Shown: positions 25,183 to 34,961, counted from the first letter of the stretch. The stretch is DNA of 53,660 nt from an uncultured Clostridium sp. (GCA_905204915.1 CAJLBR010000002.1:1-53660); one strand, 5' to 3'. Notes: a model not told the origin generated them from the sequence alone. Made by a program: numbers and translations.

Positions 25183-25349
25183 ATAATCACCTCTATATAA
25201 GAATTATAACAAAGAATAAAAAATTAATCAACAGCTTATAAATATTATATAACATCTCAATACACTTTAAGTGTTATTATACATATTTTTAGATTGTTTA
25301 AATAAAATTATAAATGTTATATCATAATAATATTAGTGGAGGTTTTTAC

Positions 25350-25691
25350 ATGGCAAAAAGATCTAAGGAAATATTGGTTATAAATACAAAAGCTTTTGGC
25401 AAGAAAATTTGTGATGCCAGAAAAAAATATGGTTACACTCAATTTGAATTATCAGAGATACTTAAAGTATCACCTAATTTTTTAGGAGACATTGAACGTG
25501 GTAAAAAGCTTCCAAGTCTAAATAAAACTATACTTATAGCCAACGAATTACAATTAAGTTTAGACTACTTATTTTCTGAATCTTTAGATAATGAAATAAA
25601 TGAACCCGGAGATGTGTACTTTACTGATAAGCAGCTTGCATCACTAAATAGAGTGGTAAAAGAAATAACAAATAACTTTAAAGAATGCTAG
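25350..25691 (+). CDS. XRE-family transcriptional regulator
   Basis: A 113-residue Cro/CI-type regulator. The ATG at 25350 with GGAGG seven bases upstream is chosen over a further upstream start that lacks one. The HTH covers about residues 13-68 (AFGKKICDARKKYGYTQFELSEILKVSP, then FLGDIERGKKLPSLNKTILIANELQLSLDYLF). The C-terminal 35 residues have no known domain. It is transcribed away from the dehydrogenase and converges with tatD at a shared terminator. Confidence 0.88.
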   Translation: MAKRSKEILVINTKAFGKKICDARKKYGYTQFELSEILKVSPNFLGDIERGKKLPSLNKTILIANELQLSLDYLFSESLDNEINEPGDVYFTDKQLASLNRVVKEITNNFKEC

Positions 25692-25786
25692 TTTTTCATA
25701 CTTCCATATAAAGTATAAATATATTTATTATTTTATATTTCAAGTCATGAAAATTAATCATAGATTTATAAAAAAATTATAAAATT

Positions 25787-25816
25787 AAAATGTTGGGGCG
25801 ATTACCCCAACATTTT
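25787..25816. terminator. Bidirectional terminator between XRE gene and tatD
   Basis: A 12-bp perfect stem AAAATGTTGGGG/CCCCAACATTTT with 6-base loop and T runs on both strands. Confidence 0.9.
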
Positions 25817-25817
25817 T

Positions 25818-26588
25818 CTATTTAATATTGTAAAATCTTAATGAGTTATTATAAACTTTTTCAGCCACATAATCCATATTTAATCCTTTATAATCTGAAA
25901 GTTTTCTACATATTATTGGTAAATTAGCAGAAGTATTTATTGTTCCTCTATAAGGAACAGGTGCTAGATATGGTGAATCAGTTTCTATAACAATTTGATC
26001 TAGTGGTATTTTCCTTATATACTCTTTAAAACTTTCATTTCTTTTAAAAGTAATATTACCACCAAATGCTACAAAATATCCTTTTTCTATTACGAGTCTT
26101 ACTAAGTCATCGGTTGGTTGAAAGCAATGAAATAGTGTTCCATACTCAGCTTGTTTTTCATTTTTTAGTATATTGTATGTATCAAGTCCGGCATCTCTAG
26201 AATGGATTAAAATAGGAAGTTTTAATGTGTTTGCAAGTTCTATTTGCTCTATGAATAATTTTTTCTGTTTTTCTTTATTATCCTTTACAAAGGCATAATC
26301 TAATCCTATTTCGCCAATAGCTACTATTTTTTGATTATAATAAGTGTTATATACGTCCAATACATCTTTAGCAGTGAAATTATCTACATCATGAGGATGA
26401 ATTCCTATAGCAGCATATATTTGCTCATATTTATTTGATAATTCTATTGATCTTATAGAAGAAGGCACATCGTACCCAACATTAATTATACGGTCCACTC
26501 CGGCATCAATGCATTTTTTTATTGTTTCATCTTCTATTCCTTTAAAATTTTCATCATTGTAATGTGCATGAGTATCTATAAACTTCAT
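25818..26588 (-). CDS. tatD: TatD-family metal-dependent DNase
   Basis: A 256-residue TIM-barrel hydrolase. The N-terminal FIDTHAHYND motif gives the first metal His pair. GEIGLDYAF, PILIHSRDA, HCFQ and ETDSPYLAPVPYRG supply the remaining ligands. The start at 26588 leaves five bases after GGAGG; the TTG at 26600 would remove the ribosome site. It follows the histidine-kinase gene by 13 bases and appears to be the last gene of the walRK-like operon. 3'-5' exonuclease or deoxyribonuclease activity is assumed from the family. Confidence 0.93.
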   Translation of the reverse strand: MKFIDTHAHYNDENFKGIEDETIKKCIDAGVDRIINVGYDVPSSIRSIELSNKYEQIYAAIGIHPHDVDNFTAKDVLDVYNTYYNQKIVAIGEIGLDYAFVKDNKEKQKKLFIEQIELANTLKLPILIHSRDAGLDTYNILKNEKQAEYGTLFHCFQPTDDLVRLVIEKGYFVAFGGNITFKRNESFKEYIRKIPLDQIVIETDSPYLAPVPYRGTINTSANLPIICRKLSDYKGLNMDYVAEKVYNNSLRFYNIK

Positions 26589-26601
26589 CATTTCCTCCAA
26601 A

Positions 26602-27990
26602 TTAATTTACTTTCACTTTCGTTGGTAAAGTTATTACAACCTCTGTTCCAACATTTACTACACTTCTTATATCTATTGTTCCGTTATTTCCATCAATAAT
26701 TTCTTTTACTATTGATAATCCAAGCCCTGTACCGCCCATTTTTCTAGACCTAGCTTTATCAACTCTATAGAATCTTTCAAAAATTCTTTGTAAATCTTTT
26801 TCTGGTATTCCTATACCATTATCTACAACCTTTATATATGCATTTGAATTTATAGAACCAACATATAGTTTAATTTCTCCACCATCAGGAGTATACTTAA
26901 TACTATTTGTTAGTATATTAACTATTACTTGTTCTATAGCATCTCTATCAGCGTATACCTTTGGAGGTGAAACCATTACTATACATTCTAGTTTATGATT
27001 CTTTTCACCAGCAACAAATTTCATTTTTTCACATACAGATTTACACAAATCTTCTAAAGAGAACATCATTTTCTTCCAACTTACTTTTTTATAATCAAAT
27101 CTTGATAATTGTAATAAGTCTGATACAAGTCTACCCATTCTATTTGCCTCTTGGTTTATAACTCTTGAGAATTTTTCAACCTCTTCTTGAGTTAAATTAC
27201 CATTCATCATAGTCTCTGAGTATCCTTTTATAGAAGTAAGCGGTGTTTTTAGTTCATGGGAAACATTAGAAACAAATTCTTTTCTCATATTATCAAGCTT
27301 AACATTTTCAGTAATATTTCTCACCATCATTATAACTCCCATTGGAGTCAAACTGTTACTGAAAAATGGCGCAAATATTATATTTAATACATTTTCACCG
27401 ACGGTTATTTTTGTTTCTATACTTTTGTAATTTGATAGATATATAACTTGATCAAATTTAATATCTATCTTTAGCTTTTTGGTAATTTTATTAAATGTAT
27501 CTTCAGAATTACTAAGTCCTAATAGTCTAATTGCAGGTTTGTTAATATGCACAACCTGTTCATTAATTGAAAAGGCCACAACACCATCTGCAATGTGTTC
27601 TAGTATAATTTCAGTTTTACTCTGTTGGCTATTAAGGTCAATATGATTTTTCTTTATTAATTCCATCATTTGTGTATAAGATTCCACAAAATCATTTATC
27701 TCAACCAAATTACTGCAATTCTTTAAATTTTTAGTATCTAATATTTTTCCAGATGCCACATTTTTCATATTTTTTTCTATTTTTTTGAGTGGCGCAGTAA
27801 TAAGATTTGATATTATATTAGCAAATATTACCGCTACAATTATAAAAAATACTAGTACAGCAATATTTCCAGCTGAAAATATCGAATCTGTTTTAATAAA
27901 GTTCCCAGATAGTATAATAGTAGCTATAAAAACTATAACTACCATTGTAATACTTAAAAATACGATATTGAATTTTATTGAATTTTTCAT
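26602..27990 (-). CDS. Sensor histidine kinase, WalK/PhoR-like
   Basis: A 462-residue membrane kinase. Helices are at about 8-28 and 42-62 with only about 13 residues outside, so the large extracellular sensor of Bacillus WalK is absent. A HAMP domain covers about 63-115 and a PAS about 128-235. The phosphoacceptor is VSHELKTPLTSIKG near 245. The ATP lid has N-box NILTNSIKYTPDGG, DNGIGIPEKD, FERFYRVDKARSRKMGGTGLGLSIV. The start at 27990 follows GGAG by six bases; a TTG at 28002 is less likely. It partners the response regulator encoded 23 bases upstream. Confidence 0.93.
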   Translation of the reverse strand: MKNSIKFNIVFLSITMVVIVFIATIILSGNFIKTDSIFSAGNIAVLVFFIIVAVIFANIISNLITAPLKKIEKNMKNVASGKILDTKNLKNCSNLVEINDFVESYTQMMELIKKNHIDLNSQQSKTEIILEHIADGVVAFSINEQVVHINKPAIRLLGLSNSEDTFNKITKKLKIDIKFDQVIYLSNYKSIETKITVGENVLNIIFAPFFSNSLTPMGVIMMVRNITENVKLDNMRKEFVSNVSHELKTPLTSIKGYSETMMNGNLTQEEVEKFSRVINQEANRMGRLVSDLLQLSRFDYKKVSWKKMMFSLEDLCKSVCEKMKFVAGEKNHKLECIVMVSPPKVYADRDAIEQVIVNILTNSIKYTPDGGEIKLYVGSINSNAYIKVVDNGIGIPEKDLQRIFERFYRVDKARSRKMGGTGLGLSIVKEIIDGNNGTIDIRSVVNVGTEVVITLPTKVKVN

Positions 27991-28013
27991 AAATTTCTCC
28001 AAACTAAAATTCT

Positions 28014-28715
28014 CTAATCACAAACGTAATATCCCATACCTCTTTTTGTTTGAACATATTGAGGATCAGCAGAATTTTTTTCTATTTTTTCTCTTAATCT
28101 TCTAATTGTAACATCGACAGTTCTAGCATCACCATAAAAATCGTATCCCCAAACACCTCTTAATATTTGTTCTCTTGTAAACACTTGATTTGGTGCAGAA
28201 GAAAGCATTTTTAAAAGTTCAAATTCTTTTACTGTAAGATCTATAGTCTTGTTATTAATAATGGCAATATAACGTTCTGGATCTATTATCATATCCTTTA
28301 TTTTTATTCTGTTTTTTGAATTCTTAGAATCTTTTTCTTCTTCTGGTAGCACATGTTTTCTTAAGTTAGCTTTTACTCTTGCAATAACCTCTCTTATACT
28401 GAATGGTTTTGTCATGTAATCATCTGCCCCAAGTTCAAGACCAATTATTTTATCTACAACTTCTTCTTTTGCTGTAAGCATAATTATAGGACAAGTTAAA
28501 TGTTTTCTTAACTCTTTACAAACATTAAATCCATCTATTTTGGGTAGCATTAAGTCTAATAAAATTAAATCTGGTTTTAATTCTAAAGCTACTCTTATAG
28601 CCTCTTCACCATCATAAACGGCTGTAGTTTGAAATCCTTCTTTAGTTAAGTTAAAATCCAAAATATCAACAATTGGCTTTTCATCATCAACAATCAAAAT
28701 TTTCTTCTCATTCAT
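28014..28715 (-). CDS. OmpR-family response regulator, WalR/PhoP-like
   Basis: A 233-residue regulator. The receiver domain is residues 1-120 with the acidic pair VDDEKP, phospho-Asp in LILLDLMLP, Thr in IMLTAKEE, and Lys in MTKPFSIRE. The winged-helix domain is at about 132-232, ending TRKRGMGYY-like (VQTKRGMGYYVCD), with VWGYDFYGDARTVDVTIRRLREKIE, the WalR-type recognition helix. It heads the operon with the kinase and tatD. It closely resembles WalR, the essential cell-wall regulator, but lacks the usual walH and walI neighbours. Confidence 0.94.
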   Translation of the reverse strand: MNEKKILIVDDEKPIVDILDFNLTKEGFQTTAVYDGEEAIRVALELKPDLILLDLMLPKIDGFNVCKELRKHLTCPIIMLTAKEEVVDKIIGLELGADDYMTKPFSIREVIARVKANLRKHVLPEEEKDSKNSKNRIKIKDMIIDPERYIAIINNKTIDLTVKEFELLKMLSSAPNQVFTREQILRGVWGYDFYGDARTVDVTIRRLREKIEKNSADPQYVQTKRGMGYYVCD

Positions 28716-28904
28716 ACAAACACACCTCGTTATTTTTTTACAAAATAATTATACCATGTATACATTTTTTTTGCTACTTTTTTTGAAATTTTTTTAATTT
28801 TTTTGTAATTTTAATGTAACCTTATTTTAATTATTGTAACCTACTTAAAATATTTTTAATATATTGGTATTTTTTTCATAGAATAATATTAGGAGTGATA
28901 CTAA

Positions 28905-29378
28905 ATGAAAAATGTAAATTATAAATTATTAATAACTTTTATAATTGTAGCACTAGCATTTGGAGGAATAGGAGCATTACTTGGTGGTAATATGGATGCT
29001 TTCCAAGAAATAAACAAACCAAGCTTTTCACCTCCAGCAATACTGTTTCCTATAGTGTGGTCAATTCTATACATATTAATGGGAATATCCTCATATTTAA
29101 TTTGTGTAAATAACACTGATTTTGAGAAATTTAAATATAAAGCTTTAGGTGTATATTTAGTTCAATTAATTATAAATAGTTTATGGACATTATTTTTCTT
29201 TAGACTAGAGTGGTTTTTATTTGCGTTCATATGGTTAATTTTATTACTAGTATTTGTTATAATAATGTTTATAAAATTTTATAAAATATCACCAATTGCT
29301 GGACTTTTACAAATACCTTATGTATTGTGGTTAATATTTGCAGGTGTATTAAATTATGCAATTTACACTTTAAATTAA
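28905..29378 (+). CDS. TspO/MBR family membrane protein
   Basis: A 157-residue five-helix membrane protein of the TspO/peripheral benzodiazepine receptor family, which bind porphyrins and sterol-like ligands. Signature segments are NKPSFSPPAILFPIVWSILYILMGISSYL (residues about 36-64) and NSLWTLFFFRLEWFLFAF (about 85-102), with LQIPYVLWLIFAGVLNYAI near the end. Its neighbours offer no pathway context; it is flanked by the walRK-like operon and murD. It has its own terminator. Confidence 0.92.
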   Translation: MKNVNYKLLITFIIVALAFGGIGALLGGNMDAFQEINKPSFSPPAILFPIVWSILYILMGISSYLICVNNTDFEKFKYKALGVYLVQLIINSLWTLFFFRLEWFLFAFIWLILLLVFVIIMFIKFYKISPIAGLLQIPYVLWLIFAGVLNYAIYTLN

Positions 29379-29397
29379 AAAATAATAAATGAAAAAA

Positions 29398-29428
29398 ACT
29401 TGAGTCAAAATTACTCAAGTCTTTTTTT
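29398..29428. terminator. Bidirectional terminator between tspO and murD
   Basis: ACTTGAGT/ACTCAAGT stem, 7-base loop, T run on the plus strand and AAAAAA on the other side for the minus-strand transcript. Confidence 0.88.
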
Positions 29429-29453
29429 GTTTTAAACATTAAATATGCAAATA

Positions 29454-30779
29454 CTACATATCACTCATTACATATTCTTTAAATTTGTTTCCTCTATCTT
29501 CAAAATTCTTAAAGTGAGTATAGCTAGCAGCTGCTGGTGACATAGCACAAATCATACCTTTTTTAGTTATTTTTTTTGCATAAAAAGTAGCATCTTTTAA
29601 GTCATCAAAATATTTAACATTCTTCGTTGTATTTTCATCCATTAACATATTCAATATTTTTTTGCCTGTTTCATAAACGCATATTATATTTTCTACATTA
29701 CACTCATTAAGATATTTAGCAAATTCCTCATATTCTATTCCTCTATCCATACCGCCTATTATAATCGTGTTAACATTTTTTAAAGTTTCTATACACATTA
29801 TTGCAGCTTCTGGAATTGTTGCAATTGAATCATTATAATATGTTACATCGTCAAAAGTACCTACTTTTTCTAGTCTATGTGGTAATGATTTAAATTCATA
29901 TGTAGTATTTGTTGCTCTTTTTAAATCAAGATTTAAAATTTTAGATATTTCTAATGCAACCATAATATTAAATGCATTGTGTTCACCTAAAATTCCTCTT
30001 TCATGATTAAAATCAAAGAAATCATATTTTTCCTTTTGTTTAATGCTTATAGGAATTAAATTAGATTTTAAATTAGCACTATTTATATGTTTTAAAAGAA
30101 GTTCATCATTTGCATTAAATATAGCAAAGTCTTCCTTAGTCTGATATCTTAGCACATTTACCTTTGAATTTATATATTCTTCATAAGAATTATAATGATC
30201 AAGATGCTCTTCAAAAACATTTAATACAACTCCAATATGTGGAGAATGTTTTATGTATTGAGCTTGATGTGAAGAAATTTCTATTACTACAATATCATTT
30301 TTACTAATTTCATCTATTTCTGTAAATATTGGCTTACCTATATTACCTAAAAAGTGAACATTTCCAGTTTGTTCTCTTATTATACTATATATAAGAGAAG
30401 AAGTTGTACTTTTACCTTTAGTTCCCGTAATACCAATTGTTAAAGAATCTGTATATTTCAAAAACATTTCTAACTGAGATGTTATTTTAGATTCAAATGA
30501 AGATATATCTACTCCCTTAAAAGAAATTCCAGGAGATTTAAAAATAATATCGTACTCATTTAAAAGTTCTAGATATTCGTGAGTTTTTATAACATTTAAA
30601 TTCATATCCTCGTAATATTCTTTATTATCTTCACTTAAAATGTCTATATTTTCATCTATTACATCTATTACAATATCACCTAAATGTTTCCTTAAAAACT
30701 CATAAGTTGATTTTCCTTCTCTTCCAAAACCCAAAATAACAATTCTTTTATTTTCTAATTCTTTTATCATCTCTTGCAT
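29454..30779 (-). CDS. murD: UDP-MurNAc-L-Ala--glutamate ligase (MurD)
   Basis: A 441-residue Mur ligase. The N-terminal Rossmann part starts VILGFGREGKS. The ATP site is ITGTKGKSTTSSL at about residue 116. Middle-domain landmarks are EISSHQAQYI, NVFEEHLDHYNSYEEY and HNAFNIMVALEI. The C-terminal domain has SLPHRLEKVG, YYNDSIATIPEAAI and IIGGMDRGIEY. It is one base after murL. Because MurL converts a terminal L-Glu to D-Glu on the nucleotide precursor, this ligase may add L-Glu (MurD2-like) rather than the usual D-Glu. That specificity is inference from the neighbour. Confidence 0.93.
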   Translation of the reverse strand: MQEMIKELENKRIVILGFGREGKSTYEFLRKHLGDIVIDVIDENIDILSEDNKEYYEDMNLNVIKTHEYLELLNEYDIIFKSPGISFKGVDISSFESKITSQLEMFLKYTDSLTIGITGTKGKSTTSSLIYSIIREQTGNVHFLGNIGKPIFTEIDEISKNDIVVIEISSHQAQYIKHSPHIGVVLNVFEEHLDHYNSYEEYINSKVNVLRYQTKEDFAIFNANDELLLKHINSANLKSNLIPISIKQKEKYDFFDFNHERGILGEHNAFNIMVALEISKILNLDLKRATNTTYEFKSLPHRLEKVGTFDDVTYYNDSIATIPEAAIMCIETLKNVNTIIIGGMDRGIEYEEFAKYLNECNVENIICVYETGKKILNMLMDENTTKNVKYFDDLKDATFYAKKITKKGMICAMSPAAASYTHFKNFEDRGNKFKEYVMSDM

Positions 30780-32195
30780 TTATAGCACCTTCAATTCATT
30801 TTTTAACAACTCTTCAAATTTAGTTGGCAAATTATTATTACAATAACCTTTTAATAGTTTTTCTCTATTTTCTTCAACTACTTTTTTCACACTATCTATG
30901 TTATTATTATATTCATTATTAAAATATTCATTTAGTAAAATTGGCATAAAATCTTTATTTTTACATTTTAATATGTGTGAACACAAAGAATAATTTATTT
31001 CTTCATAAGTGCCAACACAGTCAAATGGTTTATTATCACCCTTACCTATAAGTTCAATAAATGTTTGTCTTAATGATCCTTTATTAAGCAAATTTTCACC
31101 AAATATTTTTATCATTTTATCTTCATCTAAAAATTGTGATAACATTATATATACAAATAAACACTTTGAACAATTAGCACACCATATATTTTTCTTGCTA
31201 CCAACATTACAGCTTTTGAATACTGGGTGATATTTTTCATATCTAGCAAATAATGCTGTTATTTGAAGTTCAGTAAGTGGTCTTAATAAACTAAAATATT
31301 GAGTTCCAGTCTTTAAATATGTATCTGAATAATATCTAAAATCGTTTTCAAATTCAATACTTTTAGAATACTGATGATTTATAGTAGTTCCAACAACATT
31401 TGGTTCATTAGCGCTAGATTCATTAGATAATACAATATATTTCTTTCTTGAGATATATGCAATAAATGTAGTTAAAAAAGCAAGCATAGCAGAAAATGGA
31501 GTATGACCATTTAAGAATCCTTTTTGATTTAGTTCTAACATATTTTTATCTAGAATTCTTTCTATTATTATAGTATCATCTTCATAACCAGCTGCACTAG
31601 TGCTTTCAATAGTAGCTCCTCTAGCATTAACGATAAACGCAGTATTTTCATTTTTTAGTGTTCTTAGAACTTCCATTGTAACATTTGAGTCTTTTCCACC
31701 GCCAACTGGTATAAGTTGTCCTTTTAATTCTACAGGAGATTCTAAAGCTAAATTTTTAAAGTCTTCATTTGATTTAATTATAATAAATTCATCTTCATTA
31801 ACATCGATATTGTTTATATAGAAAAATTCTCCTAAACCATTTAAATAAAGTTTTTTGAACCATATTTTTTGATCATCGTTTAAATAACCACATTCTATAA
31901 TTAATTTTTTTGAACATGTAAGTTTTAAATAACTTACAACTTCAACCATACCAATATTAAATACCAAATTTTTAACTATATTAGAAGTTACATCAATACT
32001 TTGATCAAATCCATTTTTTCTTAAAGTATCCTTTATTTTATCAGTTGGAATTATTAGTTTAGGATTAAATGTTGAAAGTCCTACAATTTCGAATTCAAAC
32101 TCTACAACAATATTTTGATTTTCTATTTCAATCTTATAATCATGATATATAAAAGTATCATATTTTTCTCTAAATTCTTTATATTTATTATTCAT
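30780..32195 (-). CDS. murL: UDP-MurNAc-L-Ala-L-Glu epimerase (MurL)
   Basis: A 471-residue soluble protein matching MurL, the ATP-dependent epimerase first described in Xanthomonas that turns the terminal L-Glu of UDP-MurNAc-L-Ala-L-Glu into D-Glu. The PP-loop-like site PVGGGKDSNVTMEV is at about residue 157. FIVNARGATIEST, LNGHTPFSAMLAFL, VLSNESSANEPNV, and a cysteine pair WCANCSKCLFVYI are further family landmarks. It is directly coupled to murD. This assigns a MurI-independent supply of D-Glu. The family call rests on the motif set and murD linkage. Confidence 0.82.
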   Translation of the reverse strand: MNNKYKEFREKYDTFIYHDYKIEIENQNIVVEFEFEIVGLSTFNPKLIIPTDKIKDTLRKNGFDQSIDVTSNIVKNLVFNIGMVEVVSYLKLTCSKKLIIECGYLNDDQKIWFKKLYLNGLGEFFYINNIDVNEDEFIIIKSNEDFKNLALESPVELKGQLIPVGGGKDSNVTMEVLRTLKNENTAFIVNARGATIESTSAAGYEDDTIIIERILDKNMLELNQKGFLNGHTPFSAMLAFLTTFIAYISRKKYIVLSNESSANEPNVVGTTINHQYSKSIEFENDFRYYSDTYLKTGTQYFSLLRPLTELQITALFARYEKYHPVFKSCNVGSKKNIWCANCSKCLFVYIMLSQFLDEDKMIKIFGENLLNKGSLRQTFIELIGKGDNKPFDCVGTYEEINYSLCSHILKCKNKDFMPILLNEYFNNEYNNNIDSVKKVVEENREKLLKGYCNNNLPTKFEELLKNELKVL

Positions 32196-32374
32196 ATTTC
32201 TCTCCTCAAAATTACCTAAATTATATCATTACTGTCTATTTGTTACAAGAATTATTTTCTATTTAATAAACTTTATGCATATTTTTTATTAGATATAACA
32301 TAATATTAGTAACTACATTTGTAGTTTAAATATATTTAATATTTCTTGGTTCTACGAAAAATGTAGATAAGAAA

Positions 32375-32405
32375 AATAGGTGAGGATTTAAATTTTCTCA
32401 CCTAT
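32375..32405 (-). terminator. Terminator after recR
   Basis: AATAGGTGAG/CTCACCTATT 10-bp perfect stem, then TTTTCTT on the minus strand. It ends the dnaX-ybaB-recR operon. Bases 32196-32370 hold only the murL upstream region. Confidence 0.88.
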
Positions 32406-32406
32406 T

Positions 32407-33000
32407 TTATATTTCTCTTCTTCCTTCTAGAGCTTTTATAAGAGTAATTTCATCAGTATATTCTAAATCTCCTCCGACCGGTATTCCATGAGCAATTCTT
32501 GTTACTTTTACACCTATTGGTTTTATTAATCTTGATATATACATAGCTGTGGCTTCTCCTTCAACAGTTGGATTAGTCGCAATAATTATCTCTTTTACAG
32601 TATCATCAGAAAGTCTAGATAATAGTTCTTTTATTTTAATATCTGCAGCACCAATATTGTTCATAGGTGAAATAGCCCCATGTAACACATGATACATGCC
32701 TCTATATTCATGAGTTTTTTCCATTGCTATAACATCTTTTACATTTTCAACTACACATATCACACTTTCATCCCTCTTTGGATTAGAGCATATTTGACAT
32801 GGATCCGTTTCAGTTATATTATAGCATTTTGAGCAAAATTTTACTTTATTTCTTGCTTCAAGTATTGTACTAGACATTTCTTCAGCATATTCTTTAGGTG
32901 ATTCCAGTACATAAAATGCAAGTCTTACTGCCGTTTTATGTCCTATTCCAGGTAATTTTTCAAATTGATTTATAAGTTTAGTGACAGTTTCTGAATACAT
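32407..33000 (-). CDS. recR: Recombination protein RecR
   Basis: A 197-residue protein for recombinational gap repair with RecFO. The N-terminal helix-hairpin-helix is FEKLPGIGHKTAVRLAFYVL. A four-cysteine zinc finger is CSKCYNITETDPCQIC at about 55-70. The Toprim domain starts ICVVENVKDV. ATNPTVEGEATAMYI and THGIPVG-type ARIAHGIPVGGDLEY close the family pattern. It is the third gene of the classical dnaX-ybaB-recR set, eight bases after ybaB. Confidence 0.96.
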   Translation of the reverse strand: MYSETVTKLINQFEKLPGIGHKTAVRLAFYVLESPKEYAEEMSSTILEARNKVKFCSKCYNITETDPCQICSNPKRDESVICVVENVKDVIAMEKTHEYRGMYHVLHGAISPMNNIGAADIKIKELLSRLSDDTVKEIIIATNPTVEGEATAMYISRLIKPIGVKVTRIAHGIPVGGDLEYTDEITLIKALEGRREI

Positions 33001-33008
33001 CTTATCAC

Positions 33009-33344
33009 CTAGAACATTCCTGGTACGTTGAAACTTCCAAGTTCTGCTTGCATCATAGCATCTGCTTGATTCATAGCTTCATTAACAGCAGTTAATATTA
33101 AATCTTGTAACATTTCAACATCAGCTGGATCAACTACTTCAGGTTTTATTATAATTTCTTTTATTTCTTTATTACCAGTAGCTTTTACTATAACAGCTCC
33201 GCCTCCAGCAGAAGTTTCTATTTCTTTTTTTGCAACTTCTTCTTGTTTTTCTTGCATTTCCTTTTGCATTTTTTGTGCTTGTTTTAAAATATTTTGCATG
33301 TTACCCATGCCGCCACCACCTGGAAATCCTCCAAATTTAGCCAT
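33009..33344 (-). CDS. YbaB/EbfC nucleoid-associated protein
   Basis: A 111-residue small DNA-binding protein forming tweezer-like dimers. It has a Gly/Met-rich start (FGGFPGGGGMGNMQNIL), a charged helix with QKMQKEMQEKQEEVAKKEIE, the family strand ASAGGGAVIVKATGN-like (ETSAGGGAVIVKATG), and a C-terminal LILTAVNEAMNQ helix. The gene order between dnaX and recR is conserved across bacteria. Confidence 0.95.
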   Translation of the reverse strand: MAKFGGFPGGGGMGNMQNILKQAQKMQKEMQEKQEEVAKKEIETSAGGGAVIVKATGNKEIKEIIIKPEVVDPADVEMLQDLILTAVNEAMNQADAMMQAELGSFNVPGMF

Positions 33345-33398
33345 TTAAATCATCCTTTCTTTTTTACCTTAACATTATATTATAATAATTTATATTTT

Positions 33399-34961
33399 TC
33401 AATCTAAATCTGTATATTTTATTTCTTTATCTTTCAAATATTTTTCCATACCCTCATTAGCAATAGCTTCTTTTGTTTCTAAAGTTATTTCTAATTGTTT
33501 ATTTATTCCATATTTTGATTCAAAAAGTTCTCTTAAGCAGCTCATACTCTCATCTGACTTTAAAATGTCATAAGCAAATCCATTATTAGTAATAACGTAA
33601 ACCTTATCATTATCAGTGCAGATACTTACACTTGTAAGCGCAGAATATAGTTTAAATTTTCCAAGTGAAGAAACAGTCTGTTTTAAATCATCTATCTCAT
33701 TAAAATATGACATATTAGATTTGTCTATCGCACTAGTACTATTACTAACATTAGTGCTTTTTGGAGGCTTTGCACTTGTACTAACATTTTTAGGAGCTAC
33801 TGTTCCTGTTGTTACTGTTACAACCTTATTTTCTTTAATACCAGCAATCTTACTTTCTAGTGCATTTAATCTTTGTGTAATCATTTTTACAGTTTCATCA
33901 TTTAAGCTTGCACTTGAATTATTGCTATTATTATTTGATGACATATCCAAATTACACAAACTAACAATAGTAGATTTAAAAACAATTGAAGGTTTTGTAG
34001 ATAGTCTTATATCATTATCTAACTTAGATAATCTATCTATTATATTAATTATTCGTGTCTTGTCACTTTCAGTACTATTTATTAAAATATCTAAAAAGTT
34101 TTCTGTAAGATCTGAGGCTAATTGTCTTAAATCTTTTCCTTTATTTATCAACTTATCTATTTCTTCTATTGCACTTATAGAATCATATTCCTTAAGTGAT
34201 TTTGTTATTTTATTTATTACATCTTTATGAGTTGCACCAATAATATTCACAACATCTTCATAAGTTAGCTTCTCAGAAGACTCTGATATACATCTCTCAA
34301 GTATACTAAGGGCGTCTCTCATTCCACCATCTGCAAGTTTTGCAATATATCCTATAGCTTCTTCATCATATTCTATATTTTCATTTTTCAATACAAATTT
34401 TAGATTTTTTACTAAATTTTCTTCAGACAGTCTATTAAATTCGAATCTTAAACATCTAGAAAGAATAGTTACTGGAATTTTATGCTGCTCTGTAGTAGCT
34501 AATATAAATACAACATTTTGAGGTGGCTCTTCCAAAGTTTTAAGCAATGCATTAAAAGCACTTGTTGTAAGCATATGTGCTTCATCTATGATGTAAACTC
34601 TATATTTTACATCAACAGTTGCATATTGAACTTCCTGACGTATTTGTCTTATGTTTTCAACACTATTATTAGATGCAGCATCCATTTCTACTACGTCTGT
34701 TGTATTGCCCTCTAATATATTTTTACAAACTTCACACTCATTACAAGGTTCACCATCTTTTGGATTTAAACAGTTTATAGCACGTGCAAATACTTTAGCT
34801 GCACTTGTTTTTCCTGTTCCTCTACTTCCGCTAAATATATAAGCGTGAGAAATTTTTTGATTTTTTATCTGATTTTTAAGAATTTTTGTTACGCTTTCTT
34901 GACCTAATATTTTTTCAAAAGTATCTGGTCTATATTTTCTATATAAAGCAATATATGCCAT
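33399..34961 (-). CDS. dnaX: DNA polymerase III subunit gamma/tau
   Basis: A 520-residue clamp-loader subunit. It starts YRKYRPDTFEKILGQE, typical of DnaX. Walker A is GSRGTGKTSAAKV. Zinc cysteines are in CLNPKDGEPCNECEVC. Walker B is YIIDEAHMLTTSAFNALLKTLEEPP, followed by sensor 1 LATTEQHKIP. Domain III covers about 240-360. A Ser/Thr-rich linker (about 365-415) separates the AAA+ core from a tau-like C-terminal domain, which is shorter than in E. coli. The SRP RNA gene lies just upstream, a common arrangement. Confidence 0.97.
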   Translation of the reverse strand: MAYIALYRKYRPDTFEKILGQESVTKILKNQIKNQKISHAYIFSGSRGTGKTSAAKVFARAINCLNPKDGEPCNECEVCKNILEGNTTDVVEMDAASNNSVENIRQIRQEVQYATVDVKYRVYIIDEAHMLTTSAFNALLKTLEEPPQNVVFILATTEQHKIPVTILSRCLRFEFNRLSEENLVKNLKFVLKNENIEYDEEAIGYIAKLADGGMRDALSILERCISESSEKLTYEDVVNIIGATHKDVINKITKSLKEYDSISAIEEIDKLINKGKDLRQLASDLTENFLDILINSTESDKTRIINIIDRLSKLDNDIRLSTKPSIVFKSTIVSLCNLDMSSNNNSNNSSASLNDETVKMITQRLNALESKIAGIKENKVVTVTTGTVAPKNVSTSAKPPKSTNVSNSTSAIDKSNMSYFNEIDDLKQTVSSLGKFKLYSALTSVSICTDNDKVYVITNNGFAYDILKSDESMSCLRELFESKYGINKQLEITLETKEAIANEGMEKYLKDKEIKYTDLD

